Below, one piece after another: positions 18,803-27,488 of a DNA stretch of 33,084 bases. The notes under the pieces are model-generated. The model was not told the origin of the DNA. It saw only the letters and a list, made by a program, of their open reading frames with translations, and did no database searches. Positions within the stretch are counted from its first letter, which is position 1; each line of letters starts with the position of its first letter. Source of the DNA: Gammaproteobacteria bacterium (GTDB lineage Bacteria; Pseudomonadota; Gammaproteobacteria; SZUA-152); NCBI GenBank assembly GCA_032250735.1, contig JAVVEP010000031.1, forward strand, positions 1 through 33,084, written 5' to 3'. The translations under genes and the position numbers were made by a program.

Positions 18803-20173
18803 CTACAGGGTGGGGATGCGCAGTATCTGCCCGATCTTTATTTGGCTGGTCGACAGACGGTTGGCGGAACGCAGCGCCAGCTGGCTCACCTGATACTGTG
18901 CCGCAATCCCGCCCAGGGTCTCGCCGGGACGGATCACATGCTCCTGCTCGGCCAGCGCCAGGCGGGTGCCGGGCGGTGCGTTATGCGTAAAGTAGCGGCG
19001 TACACCCTTGAGCATGGCCAGCGCCAGTTTGTGCTGGTAATTCCGGTCGCGCAGATTGCGTTCTTCGCGCTTATTGGAGATATAACCCGTTTCCACCAGA
19101 ATCGAGGGGATGTCGGGGGACTTCAACACCACAAAACCCGCCTGCTCGACGCGATGCTTGTGCACCTTACCGACCCGGCCCAGCTCCTTGAGCACGCTGC
19201 CCCCGACATCCAGACTGGCGGCGATGGTGGCATTCTGGGACAGGTCCAGCAGCACCGAGCGCAGCAAGTCATCCTTGTCATCCAGGCTGACGCCACCGAT
19301 CAGGTCGGCGTCGTTTTCACTTCGCGCCAGCCACTGCGCCGCCTCACTGGTGGCGCCATTTTGTGACAACACGTACACCGACGCACCGCTGGCCCGCCCG
19401 TCGCGAAAGGCGTCGGCGTGAATGGAGATAAACAGATCGGCCTGACGGTCGCGCGCCATCTGCATGCGTTTGCGCAGCCCCAGATAATAATCGCCGTCAC
19501 GGATCATCAGCGGCTTCATGCCCGGTTCTTTTTCCACCAGCTCCGCCAGCCGCCGGGCGATGGCCAACACCACCTCTTTTTCACGGGTACCGTGCTGACC
19601 GGAGGCGCCGGGGTCCTCACCGCCGTGGCCGGCATCAATCGCGATGATCACGTCGCGCGGCGCACCTGACGGCGCCGTTGGCATGGTGCGCGTCACCACC
19701 TTGGCTGCAGGTTCAGCAGACAGATTCTGTAGATCAATCACCAGACGGTGACCATATTGCTGGGTCGGCTTCAGCAGAAAACTCTTCGGCCGCACCTTGG
19801 TCTTGAGATCCAGCACCAGGCGCAGATCATCGCCGTTACGGGTGGCGCTGCGCAGATCGGAAACCAGGCTATTGCGGAAGTCCAGGCCATGGGGGGCCTG
19901 TTTGAGGCGGGCATTTTTCAGGTCGAGCACCACCCGGTCCGGGGAGCGCAACATGAAAATAGAGTGATCAACGGGGCCGCTGATATCAAACACCAGTCGC
20001 GTATCGTCGGGTCCGGCCCACATGCGTACCCCGTCGACCGAGGCGGCCTGTGCCAGCAGCGGCATGGCCAGATAAAGCGGCAGGATCAATGCCACCGACA
20101 TTAGCCGCCGCCAGCCCGTTTTACGGTTTAGAGGGTCCCTTTCAGGGCGGCGGTTCCAGAGTGTGATCGACAT
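18803..20173 (-). CDS. amiB: N-acetylmuramoyl-L-alanine amidase (AMIN, Amidase_3, LysM)
   Basis: This 456-aa protein cuts the amide bond between muramic acid and the peptide stem in the periplasm during cell separation. After an N-terminal export signal (hydrophobic core about 26-42, ending AQA-A) comes an AMIN domain (about 45-150) for septal or peptidoglycan targeting. The zinc amidase follows: IAIDAGHGGEDPGA holds the first zinc His, SIHADAF the second, and the catalytic Glu is in VLVETGYISN. A LysM domain (about 410-456, VIRPGETLGGIAAQY) closes the protein. AMIN plus LysM and the place between tsaE and mutL match AmiB, though such genes are often called amiC. A start at Met25 (20101) would give a short signal peptide. 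The longer form has an RR before the hydrophobic core, so Tat export is possible. Confidence 0.92.
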   Translation of the reverse strand: MSITLWNRRPERDPLNRKTGWRRLMSVALILPLYLAMPLLAQAASVDGVRMWAGPDDTRLVFDISGPVDHSIFMLRSPDRVVLDLKNARLKQAPHGLDFRNSLVSDLRSATRNGDDLRLVLDLKTKVRPKSFLLKPTQQYGHRLVIDLQNLSAEPAAKVVTRTMPTAPSGAPRDVIIAIDAGHGGEDPGASGQHGTREKEVVLAIARRLAELVEKEPGMKPLMIRDGDYYLGLRKRMQMARDRQADLFISIHADAFRDGRASGASVYVLSQNGATSEAAQWLARSENDADLIGGVSLDDKDDLLRSVLLDLSQNATIAASLDVGGSVLKELGRVGKVHKHRVEQAGFVVLKSPDIPSILVETGYISNKREERNLRDRNYQHKLALAMLKGVRRYFTHNAPPGTRLALAEQEHVIRPGETLGGIAAQYQVSQLALRSANRLSTSQIKIGQILRIPTL

Positions 20174-20181
20174 GTCTACTT

Positions 20182-20209
20182 ATTGTGCAAACATTTTCCG
20201 GAAATGCAA
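20182..20209 (-). promoter_or_regulatory. Candidate promoter for the amidase-mutL genes
   Basis: The minus strand has TTGCAT (20204-20209), 16 bp and CACAAT (20182-20187) within an AT-rich gap. Transcription would begin near 20175, next to the annotated ATG at 20173. If this promoter is real it favours the internal start at 20101. The hexamers match the consensus only moderately. Confidence 0.3.
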
Positions 20210-20306
20210 GTTTTTCTTTATTTACATCAAGATAGGCGAAAAATCTCTTCTCAAATGGAGATTTATATGACAAGCCTGCCAATATGGGAGGAATTTCGTA
20301 CAAAAA

Positions 20307-20804
20307 TCATACAGCGTCGAGCCAGCGGCCGCGCCCGCCGTCCACCGGCACAAGGCTCACCTCGCGTCCCGCCCCCGCTGCGGGGTAGTCGATACGGATA
20401 TGGACATCCGCCGCGGGCAGCGCGCCCGCGCCACGCTCCGGCCATTCCACCAGCAGGATCGCCTGTGCGGATAAATAGTCCCGAATCCCCAGAAACTCCA
20501 GTTCCTCCGGATCGGCAAGACGATACAGATCAAAGTGATAGGCCATCCGGCCCGGCGGATCGCCCGCCAGCTCATAGGGCTCCACCAGGGTGTAGGTCGG
20601 GCTCTTGATGCGCCCCGTCACCCCCAGGCCCTGCAGGATGGCGCGCACCAGGGTGGTTTTGCCGGCGCCCAGATCCCCGTGCAGATAGATAATGGCGCCG
20701 ACATCCGGGGCCATGCCCAGCGCGCGGGCAATGCGCTGGCCCAGCGCCTGCATGGCCGCCTCATCGGGCAGATGCAGGCGCAATGGGCTCATCGCAGACA
20801 CCAT
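20307..20804 (-). CDS. tsaE: tRNA t6A synthesis ATPase TsaE
   Basis: TsaE is the ATPase that resets the TsaB-TsaD complex in making N6-threonylcarbamoyl-adenosine at tRNA position 37. The 165-aa protein has Walker [10 protein letters not shown] near residue 47, [11 protein letters not shown] in the switch region, [17 protein letters not shown] and LVEWPERG near the end, all typical of the family. The open frame reaches 20909, but the first 35 residues overlap nnrD and are not family-like. I chose the ATG at 20804, 13 bp after the nnrD stop (20792 is an alternative). The order nnrD-tsaE-amidase-mutL is conserved in gammaproteobacteria. The partner gene tsaB is also in this window (30301-30984). 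Confidence 0.94.
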   Translation of the reverse strand: MVSAMSPLRLHLPDEAAMQALGQRIARALGMAPDVGAIIYLHGDLGAGKTTLVRAILQGLGVTGRIKSPTYTLVEPYELAGDPPGRMAYHFDLYRLADPEELEFLGIRDYLSAQAILLVEWPERGAGALPAADVHIRIDYPAAGAGREVSLVPVDGGRGRWLDAV

Positions 20805-20817
20805 GACAACCGGGGCC

Positions 20818-22320
20818 TCATCCCGACAGCCGGCGCAGATAGGGAAACAGATCGCTTGCCAGCAGACCGCGCTGACCTTCGGCCGCCGCCAGATCCGCGG
20901 CATGCGCATGCAGGCACACCCCCAGCCGGGCGGCGTCGGCCAACGAGGTGTGCTGGGCCAGCAGGCCCGCGATCACCCCGCTCAACACATCACCCATGCC
21001 ACCGCTGGCCATGCCCGGATTCCCCTCACTGCACACGCCAATCTCGCCACTACGGTTTACCACCACGCTGCCGGCGCCTTTCAGCACCACCACGCCGCCG
21101 TATTTCTGCTGCACGGCGACGGCCGCGGCGAGGCGATCGGCCTCCACCTGGGCAATGCTCTGCCCCAGCAAACGGGCCGCCTCACCGGGATGGGGCGTCA
21201 ATATCCAGTTATCGCTATAGGCCGGCTCAATGGCCAGCAGGTTGAGGGCATCGGCATCCAGCACCCTGGGCAGGGCACTATCAATGACCGCCGAAAACAG
21301 GCGACGACCCCATTCAGCCTGTCCCAGCCCCGGCCCCACCGCGAGCACGCTGGCGCGTTTCAGCAGGGGCTGCAGTGCCGACAGCGCCTCGATGCCGTGT
21401 GCCATCAGCTCTGGCCGCGCGGCACTAAGGCTGGCAGCATGTGCCGCACGGGTCGCCACGCTCACCAGCCCGGCGCCTACGCGCAGCGCCGCCTCTGCGG
21501 CCAGCCGCGGCGCACCGCTCATGCCCTGCTCACCCCCCACCACCAGCACGTGGCCGAAGTCACCCTTGTGGGCGGTGGGCCGACGCGGGGGCAGGGCCAT
21601 CTGTCCCCAGTGCAGCCGGGTGGCGGCGGGTTTCATCTGCTCATAGAGGCTTGCCGACAGCCCCAGATCGGCAAAGCGGATGGCCCCGCACTGGGCCGGC
21701 CCCTGTCCCGTGAACAGCCCCACCTTCAGGCCGATAAAGCTGACACTGACATCCGCCTGCACGGCGGCGCCGAGGATTTGGCCCGTATCGGCATGCAGGC
21801 CGGAGGGGATGTCCAGCGCCATCACTGCACTGCCCGTGGCGCGGGCCGCATTGATGGCCTCGATGGCCTGCCGCCAGTCACCCGTCACCTCACCGGTAAG
21901 ACCGGTGCCGAGCAGGCCGTCCACCAGCACCTCGACACCGCTCACCGCCGACGCCGTGAACGCCTCGATGCTGACGCCCGCGGCCTGCGCCTGCTGCCGC
22001 GCGCCCAGGGCATCGCCGTGTATCCTGTCTGCCTCCCCTACCTGCCACACCCGCACGCGATAACCCGCCGTCTGGGCCAGACGCGCCAGCACGAAACCGT
22101 CGCCGCCATTGTTGCCCACGCCGCATAACACGCCCAGCGCACGGGCGCGCGGCCAGTGCTGTTGCAGCACGGAAAACGCCGCCTGCCCCGCACGCGCCAT
22201 CAGGGTCTCACCCGGGATGCCCAACACTTCGATGGCCAGCCGATCCAGTTCACGCACCTGCGCGGCGCGGTACAGCGACGATGGCAGCTCGGCAGACGGA
22301 TTATCGGACAGGGGCTTCAT
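20818..22320 (-). CDS. nnrD: Bifunctional NAD(P)H-hydrate epimerase/dehydratase
   Basis: This 500-aa enzyme repairs damaged nicotinamide cofactors. The N-terminal YjeF_N domain (about 1-215) is the epimerase, with [15 protein letters not shown] and DGLLGTGL. The C-terminal ribokinase-like domain (about 230-500) is the ADP-dependent (S)-NAD(P)H-hydrate dehydratase, with [31 protein letters not shown] and the GMGDVLSG loop near 440. The open frame continues upstream to 22896, but that stretch is antisense to queG and unlike the family. The ATG at 22320 begins MKPLSDN. Its start codon is separated from the divergent queG start by only 18 bp, so any nnrD promoter must lie inside queG. Confidence 0.95.
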   Translation of the reverse strand: MKPLSDNPSAELPSSLYRAAQVRELDRLAIEVLGIPGETLMARAGQAAFSVLQQHWPRARALGVLCGVGNNGGDGFVLARLAQTAGYRVRVWQVGEADRIHGDALGARQQAQAAGVSIEAFTASAVSGVEVLVDGLLGTGLTGEVTGDWRQAIEAINAARATGSAVMALDIPSGLHADTGQILGAAVQADVSVSFIGLKVGLFTGQGPAQCGAIRFADLGLSASLYEQMKPAATRLHWGQMALPPRRPTAHKGDFGHVLVVGGEQGMSGAPRLAAEAALRVGAGLVSVATRAAHAASLSAARPELMAHGIEALSALQPLLKRASVLAVGPGLGQAEWGRRLFSAVIDSALPRVLDADALNLLAIEPAYSDNWILTPHPGEAARLLGQSIAQVEADRLAAAVAVQQKYGGVVVLKGAGSVVVNRSGEIGVCSEGNPGMASGGMGDVLSGVIAGLLAQHTSLADAARLGVCLHAHAADLAAAEGQRGLLASDLFPYLRRLSG

Positions 22321-22338
22321 CACGCTATCATAGCGGCT

Positions 22339-23463
22339 ATGAGTGAGTCGCAAAACCATCAGCCCGAAACCCTCCATGCAAACATCACGGCCAGCGATAC
22401 CTCTCCGGACTGGACCACCCTGGGCACCGATATCCTGCGCTGGGGACAGGCGCTGGGTTTCCAGAAGCTCGGCATCAGCGACACCCGGCTGGATACCGCG
22501 GAAACCCATCTGCTGGCCTGGCTGCAGAAAGGTCGGCACGGGCGCATGGAGTATATGGCCAGACACGGCACCAAACGCAGCCGCCCCGCCGAACTGGAAC
22601 CCGGCACCGTCAGCGTGATCAGCGCCCGGCTGGACTATCTGCCCGGCAAGGGCACCGAGCCTGAGACAATTCTGGCCGACCCTCGCAAGGCCTACATTTC
22701 TCGTTATGCATTGGGACGCGATTATCACAAGGTAATTCGTCACCGCATGCAGCAGCTGGCAACCCGCATCCAGCAGGCGATCGGACCGTTTGGGTATCGG
22801 GTGTTTACCGACAGCGCCCCGGTGCTGGAAAAGGCGCTGGCCGAAAAGGCCGGGCTGGGCTGGATCGGCAAACACAGCAACCTGCTTGCTGAACAAACCG
22901 GCTCGTGGTTTTTTCTCGGTGAGCTCTATACCGACCTGCCGCTGCCGCCATCGCTACCCGCCAATACCACCGCCGCGAATCACTGCGGCACCTGCACCGC
23001 CTGCATCGACGCCTGCCCCACCCGCGCCATTGTCGCGCCCTATCAGGTGGATGCCCGCCTGTGCATCTCCTATCTCACCATTGAACTGCGCGAAGCGATT
23101 CCGCTGGCACTGCGCCCACTGATGGGCAACCGCATCTACGGCTGCGACGATTGCCAGCTGGCCTGTCCGTGGAACCGTTTTGCCCAGCCCACGCCAGAGA
23201 CCGATTTCCTGCCCCGTCATGGACTCGACAACAGCGGCCTGCTCGAACTGTTTGCCTGGGATGAGGCAGAGTTTCTGCAACGCACCGAGGGCAGCCCGAT
23301 TCGCCGCATCGGATACCAATGCTGGCTGCGCAATATCGCCGTCGCCCTCGGTAACGCACCGAGTGACGCGGCGATCATCTCCGCCCTGCAGGCCCGGCAA
23401 CAGCATGACTCTGCACTGGTGCGTGAGCACGTGCAGTGGGCTCTGGCCCAGCACCAGCAATAA
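22339..23463 (+). CDS. queG: Epoxyqueuosine reductase QueG
   Basis: QueG reduces epoxyqueuosine to queuosine in tRNA, the last step of the pathway, using cobalamin and two [4Fe-4S] clusters. The 374-aa product shows an N-terminal half with YMARHGTKRS and SARLDYLPG, the conserved FTDSAPVLEKALAEKAGLGWIGK segment (split here for length: FTDSAPVLEKALAEK and AGLGWIGK), then the cluster motifs CGTCTACIDACP and CDDCQLACPWN. The open frame extends upstream to 22156, but those residues are antisense to nnrD, so the ATG at 22339 was chosen. The length fits the family (E. coli QueG has about 380 residues). It is divergent from nnrD, as in E. coli. Confidence 0.95.
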   Translation: MSESQNHQPETLHANITASDTSPDWTTLGTDILRWGQALGFQKLGISDTRLDTAETHLLAWLQKGRHGRMEYMARHGTKRSRPAELEPGTVSVISARLDYLPGKGTEPETILADPRKAYISRYALGRDYHKVIRHRMQQLATRIQQAIGPFGYRVFTDSAPVLEKALAEKAGLGWIGKHSNLLAEQTGSWFFLGELYTDLPLPPSLPANTTAANHCGTCTACIDACPTRAIVAPYQVDARLCISYLTIELREAIPLALRPLMGNRIYGCDDCQLACPWNRFAQPTPETDFLPRHGLDNSGLLELFAWDEAEFLQRTEGSPIRRIGYQCWLRNIAVALGNAPSDAAIISALQARQQHDSALVREHVQWALAQHQQ

Positions 23464-23530
23464 GCGCCCCACAATTCATGCACGGCACGGCCAACACAGG
23501 CCGCTTTCGGTCACTACAGGCTTCTTACGC

Positions 23531-24421
23531 TCAAATCCGGGCCGGCAGCATCCTGGCTACCAGTCGGTCACCCCACAGATGCAGCACCAGACCCGACACA
23601 ATCAGACCACTGCCAAACAAGACCTGCAGAGAGATAATCTCCCCATTGAGGATGGTGCCAAGGGTCAAGGCCAGCACCGGCGTCAGCAGAGTGATCAACG
23701 ACACCCGGTTGGCCTCCATATTTTTCAGCAGGTAAAAATACAGCGTGAAACCCAGGGCTGAACCGAACACACCGAGATACACCATCGACCAGCCGGCCTG
23801 CGCCGTTATTTCCGTCGGCAGCTGGCCATCAAATACCAGCCAGGTCAGAAAAAACAGCGGCGCCACCACAAACAGACCACCACTAGTTACCGTTAGTCCG
23901 GGAAGGCCGCCACTCATGCGTTTCACCCACACGCCACTGACACTGTGCAACACCACCGAAAGCAGAATCGCCAACACGCCCTGCCAGGCATGGTCTTCCA
24001 ACATGATGTCGGCGGCGAAGATACTTAGCAAACCGGCAAAGCCCAGCGCCATGCCCAGCAGTTTTCCGGGCGTGAAACATTTTTCCCCCAGCACTGCGGC
24101 CGCGGCCACCCCGGTCAACAGGGGATTAAGCCCATATAGCACGGCGATCAAACCCGACGGTACAAACTGTGCGCCCCAATAGACGCTGAGCATCGCACCA
24201 TAAATAGCGATACCGGCTGCGAAGTAGGTGTGCCGCGCCTCACGATGCCACGGTAGTCCGGGTTTGAGGATCTGCAACAGCACTGCGCACACCAGTGCAC
24301 CGAGCATCATGCGCCCGGAAACCGCAAACAGATAACCCCAGCCTCCACTGCTCCACTGGATGGCCAGTGGAGTAGTTGACCAGATCAACACCACTCCCAG
24401 AAATGCAACCGGCACGGACAT
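23531..24421 (-). CDS. EamA/DMT-family transporter
   Basis: This 296-aa protein has ten predicted hydrophobic helices in two repeated EamA halves. The first half runs to about residue 135, with the motif YGLNPLLTGVAAAAVLGEK. The second half has YFYLLKNMEANRVSLITLLTPV and a glycine-rich last helix ending GLVLHLWGDRL. Members export metabolites or amino acids such as threonine, homoserine or S-adenosylmethionine across the inner membrane. The substrate here is unknown. The ATG at 24421 has a strong AGGAAGGAG upstream. A leader of about 220 nt with a stable hairpin precedes it. Confidence 0.88.
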   Translation of the reverse strand: MSVPVAFLGVVLIWSTTPLAIQWSSGGWGYLFAVSGRMMLGALVCAVLLQILKPGLPWHREARHTYFAAGIAIYGAMLSVYWGAQFVPSGLIAVLYGLNPLLTGVAAAAVLGEKCFTPGKLLGMALGFAGLLSIFAADIMLEDHAWQGVLAILLSVVLHSVSGVWVKRMSGGLPGLTVTSGGLFVVAPLFFLTWLVFDGQLPTEITAQAGWSMVYLGVFGSALGFTLYFYLLKNMEANRVSLITLLTPVLALTLGTILNGEIISLQVLFGSGLIVSGLVLHLWGDRLVARMLPARI

Positions 24422-24486
24422 GACGATGTTCTCCTTCCTCTAAATTCGTCACTGACTAAAAAAAACCAACACCCCAGAAACCAGAA

Positions 24487-24513
24487 AGGCCGCAGTCTTT
24501 CGATCTGCGGCCT
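24487..24513 (-). terminator. Stable hairpin in the leader of the DMT gene (terminator/attenuator candidate)
   Basis: A perfect 9-bp GC-rich stem (AGGCCGCAG/CTGCGGCCT) with a 9-nt loop (ATCGAAAGA on the minus strand) is followed on that strand by TTTCTGGTTTC and, about 21 nt later, by eight T's. It lies downstream of orn and upstream of the DMT start. It could end the orn transcript or attenuate transcription into the exporter gene. Confidence 0.5.
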
Positions 24514-24535
24514 CTTGAATTCGGTAACTGAAAAA

Positions 24536-24640
24536 CTAACGACAATGAATTCTTCGACACTCGCAGACAGGCGCAGGTTTGACCACCAGCAGGGGCAGCC
24601 AGAACATAGTGCGTCGAATGGCGGGGCGTGAGAAATTCAT
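24536..24640 (-). CDS. Possible leader peptide ahead of the DMT hairpin
   Basis: This frame of 34 codons (ATG at 24640, or ATG at 24607 giving 23 codons) stops 22 bp before the hairpin. It contains a cluster FWLPLLVV. There is no clear ribosome-binding site, and the first ATG lies almost at the predicted transcription start, so translation is uncertain. Confidence 0.2.
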   Translation of the reverse strand: MNFSRPAIRRTMFWLPLLVVKPAPVCECRRIHCR

Positions 24641-24646
24641 GGGCTG

Positions 24647-24675
24647 AGTGTGATTCTCGGCGCGGCAAGAGTCAA
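24647..24675 (-). promoter_or_regulatory. Candidate promoter of the DMT gene
   Basis: The minus strand has TTGACT (24670-24675), a 17-bp spacer and CACACT (24647-24652). The -35 matches five of six consensus bases and the -10 only three. It lies just past the orn stop (24701-24703) and would give the exporter gene a leader of about 220 nt. Confidence 0.4.
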
Positions 24676-24700
24676 CACTTTCTGTCCGAAATCCCGGCTG

Positions 24701-25264
24701 CTAGGAGGGAAACTTGATAAAATGTTCCCGGTAATGCTTCAGCTCGTTGATCGAGTCACGGGTGTCATCCAGCGCCAGATGGCTGGACTCCTTTTTAAAA
24801 CTCTTGACCACATCCGGCGCCCAGCGCGAGGCCAGCTCCTTCAGGCTGCTGACATCCAGATTGCGATACATGAAAAAGGCCTCCAGCACGGGCATGCAGC
24901 GCGCCAGGAAACGGCGGTCCTGGCAGATACTGTTACCGCACATGGGTGATTTCCCCGGATTCACGTATTGCTGCAGGAAGGCGATGGTCTGCTGTTCGGC
25001 CTCGGCCTCGGTGATACGACTGTTTTTCACCCGTTCGGTGAGCCCCGAGCCACCGTGCTGCTGGGTATTCCACTCATCCATGCCCGCCATAACGGCGTCG
25101 CTCTGGTGAATCGCCAGCATCGGCCCTTCCGCAAGAATATTCAGCTCGCTGTCGGTAACAATGGTGGCGATCTCGATAATGAGGTCCTTCTGGGTGTCCA
25201 GCCCGGTCATCTCCAGGTCGATCCAGATCAGGTTGGTGTCTTTCGCTGTCACGTTATCAGGCAT
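24701..25264 (-). CDS. orn: Oligoribonuclease
   Basis: This 187-aa 3'-5' exoribonuclease removes RNA dinucleotides and short oligonucleotides, including the pGpG left from c-di-GMP breakdown. The DEDDh exonuclease residues are visible: D16 and E18 in [10 protein letters not shown], an Asp in [10 protein letters not shown], and the His/Asp pair in [11 protein letters not shown]. The length equals that of the family. It is divergent from the cytochrome-phhB-rsgA genes, similar to the orn/rsgA neighbourhood of E. coli. Confidence 0.96.
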   Translation of the reverse strand: MPDNVTAKDTNLIWIDLEMTGLDTQKDLIIEIATIVTDSELNILAEGPMLAIHQSDAVMAGMDEWNTQQHGGSGLTERVKNSRITEAEAEQQTIAFLQQYVNPGKSPMCGNSICQDRRFLARCMPVLEAFFMYRNLDVSSLKELASRWAPDVVKSFKKESSHLALDDTRDSINELKHYREHFIKFPS

Positions 25265-25540
25265 GCCGTTCTCTCATAAGGTTGTCTCAAGTGTCTGAAG
25301 ATACTACCAGAGCTGCCGATAGAATTGGCAGTTTAGCGCACTAATGTGAACGTCCCACAGAAGCTACGCTCAACGCGGTATAACCTGCGCGGCAAGCTGA
25401 CGATAGACAGCCCCTCAGCGGGCGCTAAAGATCACTTTTGCTGGCGGCTCCGATGGACTACACTTTGCGACATCGGCCACGGCGACAACGGGTGGGCTAC
25501 GTTTAACAACACGCCCAGCAACAACAGGGATACCCATATT

Positions 25541-25846
25541 ATGACAACGGTAATGAAAGTTTTCGCACCTCTGGCCTTTATCACCCTGGCCTTTTGCATG
25601 ACGCTCACCGTCGCCGACGACCGCAAGCCGGATGAGGCGCACGGCAAAAAGCTGCATGATGCAAAATGTATGGGCTGCCACGATAACCGGCAATACACGC
25701 GCCCCAACCGCATCATCCACACCTTTGAAGACCTGCACGCCCGGGTGGAATTCTGTGACAGCGCCTCCAACGCCAACTTCTCCCTGGAAGATCTGGATGA
25801 CGTCGTCGAATACCTCAACGTCAACTTTTACAAGTTTAAGAAATAG
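25541..25846 (+). CDS. Small one-haem c-type cytochrome without a distal Met
   Basis: This 101-aa precursor has a signal peptide (hydrophobic core about 6-24, ending VA-D) and a single haem-binding CMGCH. After the haem motif there is no methionine at all, so the sixth ligand cannot be the usual Met. Two histidines in IIHTFEDLH are the obvious alternatives, or the haem is five-coordinate. A Cys in EFC and the ending DVVEYLNVNFYKF resemble a group of small cytochromes I recall from sulfur-oxidising gammaproteobacteria. The open frame reaches 25346, but the upstream residues are not export-like, so the ATG at 25541 was chosen (25553 is possible). The phhB start follows the stop by 5 bp. Confidence 0.85.
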   Translation: MTTVMKVFAPLAFITLAFCMTLTVADDRKPDEAHGKKLHDAKCMGCHDNRQYTRPNRIIHTFEDLHARVEFCDSASNANFSLEDLDDVVEYLNVNFYKFKK

Positions 25847-25851
25847 CCCTC

Positions 25852-26202
25852 ATGTCCGGCCTTACCCAAAAGACCTGCAAACCCTGTGAAGGCGGTGTGA
25901 CGCCCCTGAACAGCCAGGAGGCCAGTGCGATGCTGACACAGCTCACTGGCTGGGAGCTCACAGCAGACGCCAAGACCCTGCAACAGGCCTTTCGTTTCAA
26001 GGACTATTATCACACCATGGCCTTCGTCAATGCCGTCGCCTGGATCGCCCATCAGCAAGACCACCACCCCGATATGGAAGTCAGCTACAACCGCTGCCTG
26101 ATCCACTACAGCACCCACGCTATCGGTGGGCTTTCCGAAAATGATTTCATCTGTGCGGCCAAGATTGATGCCCTGCTGAAAACAGACGCCTCAAACGGGT
26201 GA
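25852..26202 (+). CDS. phhB: Pterin-4a-carbinolamine dehydratase
   Basis: This 116-aa enzyme dehydrates 4a-hydroxytetrahydropterin, regenerating the pterin cofactor of aromatic amino-acid hydroxylases. In bacteria it is also found in unrelated settings such as molybdopterin metabolism. Visible family marks are GWEL, the FKDYYHTMAFVNAVAWIA helix, the DHHPDMEVSYN active-site loop and STHAIGGLSENDF. No phenylalanine hydroxylase gene is in the window. The gene starts 5 bp after the cytochrome stop, without its own clear ribosome-binding site, so it is probably translationally coupled. Confidence 0.94.
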   Translation: MSGLTQKTCKPCEGGVTPLNSQEASAMLTQLTGWELTADAKTLQQAFRFKDYYHTMAFVNAVAWIAHQQDHHPDMEVSYNRCLIHYSTHAIGGLSENDFICAAKIDALLKTDASNG

Positions 26203-26306
26203 GCGCGCTCACCGAGTACCACCCCCTTCACGCGGCATGCTAAATCCACCTTCACCGATGGCTCTAGCCCGCATCATCAGTTGCAAACACTCTACTGCAA
26301 GGCCGC

Positions 26307-27347
26307 ATGGCGAAGGATAAACTGAATCGTCGGCAGGTATGGCGCGCGGAAAAGATTCAGGCCGAACGCCTGGCCCGCGCGCAGAAAAAGGTCGCCGCAG
26401 TTACATCCACGCTGGAAGGCAGTGAGCTGGGGCCCGAGCAGAAAGGCCGCATCATCACCCGCTATGGTGCGCAGGTCGAACTGGAAGACCTGCAGCGGCA
26501 ACGTTTTCGTTGCCTGATGCGGCGCAACCTGCCCTCGCTGGTGTGCGGTGATAATGTCATCTGGCAGCCCGGACCGGATAACACCGGCGTGGTGGTGGCC
26601 ATGGAGCCGCGCCAGAGTCTGCTCGAACGACCGGATGCCGACAACCAGCTCAAACCCGTGGCCGCCAATATCAGCCAGATCCTGGTGGTCGCCGCGCCGG
26701 AACCGGCCCTGGATGTCGATCTCATCAATCGCTACTTTATCGCCGCAGAACTGACCGGGATCCCGCCGGTGCTCATCATCAATAAAATCGACCTGCTCAG
26801 CGACACCCAGCTCACCCGGCTCCGCGCCCGCTTCCAGGCCTATGAGGACATCGGTTATCACGTCATCTACGCCACCACCAAGCGCGCGCAGGGGCTGGAT
26901 GATCTGCTCCGGCTCCTGCGCGACAAAACCAGCATCTTCGTTGGCCAGTCCGGGGTGGGCAAATCCTCACTGATCCAGGTGCTGCTGCCCGAGGAAGAGC
27001 TGCGCGTCAACGCATTGTCCGAGAGCAGTGGCGAGGGACGCCACACCACCACCACCACCCAGCTCTACCATTTTCCCAGTGGCGGCGAGCTTATCGACTC
27101 ACCGGGGGTGCGCTCCTTTCGGCTGGGCCATGTCAGCAGCCGCCAGATCACCGAAGGCTTCAAGGAGTTCCAGCCGTACCTTGGTCACTGCCGTTTCAGT
27201 AACTGCACACACACGGTGGAACCGGACTGCGCGCTGTTGGCCGCCGTGCAGGCGGGGGCGATTTCGGCAGACCGGTTTGCCAGTTACCAACGCATCATTG
27301 CCTCCACCGAGGCGATGACGGCCCAGCACCCCAAACAGAAAAAATAG
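26307..27347 (+). CDS. rsgA: Ribosome small-subunit biogenesis GTPase RsgA
   Basis: This 346-aa circularly permuted GTPase checks late 30S maturation. An N-terminal basic tail and OB fold (about 30-110) precede the GTPase core, in which the G4 motif INKIDLL comes before G1 GQSGVGKSS and G3 DSPGV, as expected for the permuted order. The C-terminal zinc finger is seen as HCRFSNCTHTVEPDC. The start MAKDKLNRRQ is typical. It lies about 100 bp after phhB on the same strand and near orn, as in many gammaproteobacteria. Confidence 0.96.
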   Translation: MAKDKLNRRQVWRAEKIQAERLARAQKKVAAVTSTLEGSELGPEQKGRIITRYGAQVELEDLQRQRFRCLMRRNLPSLVCGDNVIWQPGPDNTGVVVAMEPRQSLLERPDADNQLKPVAANISQILVVAAPEPALDVDLINRYFIAAELTGIPPVLIINKIDLLSDTQLTRLRARFQAYEDIGYHVIYATTKRAQGLDDLLRLLRDKTSIFVGQSGVGKSSLIQVLLPEEELRVNALSESSGEGRHTTTTTQLYHFPSGGELIDSPGVRSFRLGHVSSRQITEGFKEFQPYLGHCRFSNCTHTVEPDCALLAAVQAGAISADRFASYQRIIASTEAMTAQHPKQKK

Positions 27348-27488
27348 AGCCTCTCCTGCCTCGCCTGCCTGGCCACCTGCCGCTATACTTGACTTGCGAC
27401 AGCGATCACAGGGAATCAAAATAAATACCGTTAAGCTGTTTCCCATGCTAAACAATCAATAAAATCATCCAGGAATGCACACCAGAAA

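Noticed and set aside
20692-22128. 478-codon open frame on the plus strand
   Set aside because: Antisense shadow of nnrD and the tsaE front, with low-complexity His/Gln/Arg composition and no recognisable motif.
22321-22896. N-terminal extension of the nnrD frame by 192 codons
   Set aside because: It is antisense to queG and unlike the YjeF_N family, which begins right after the ATG at 22320.
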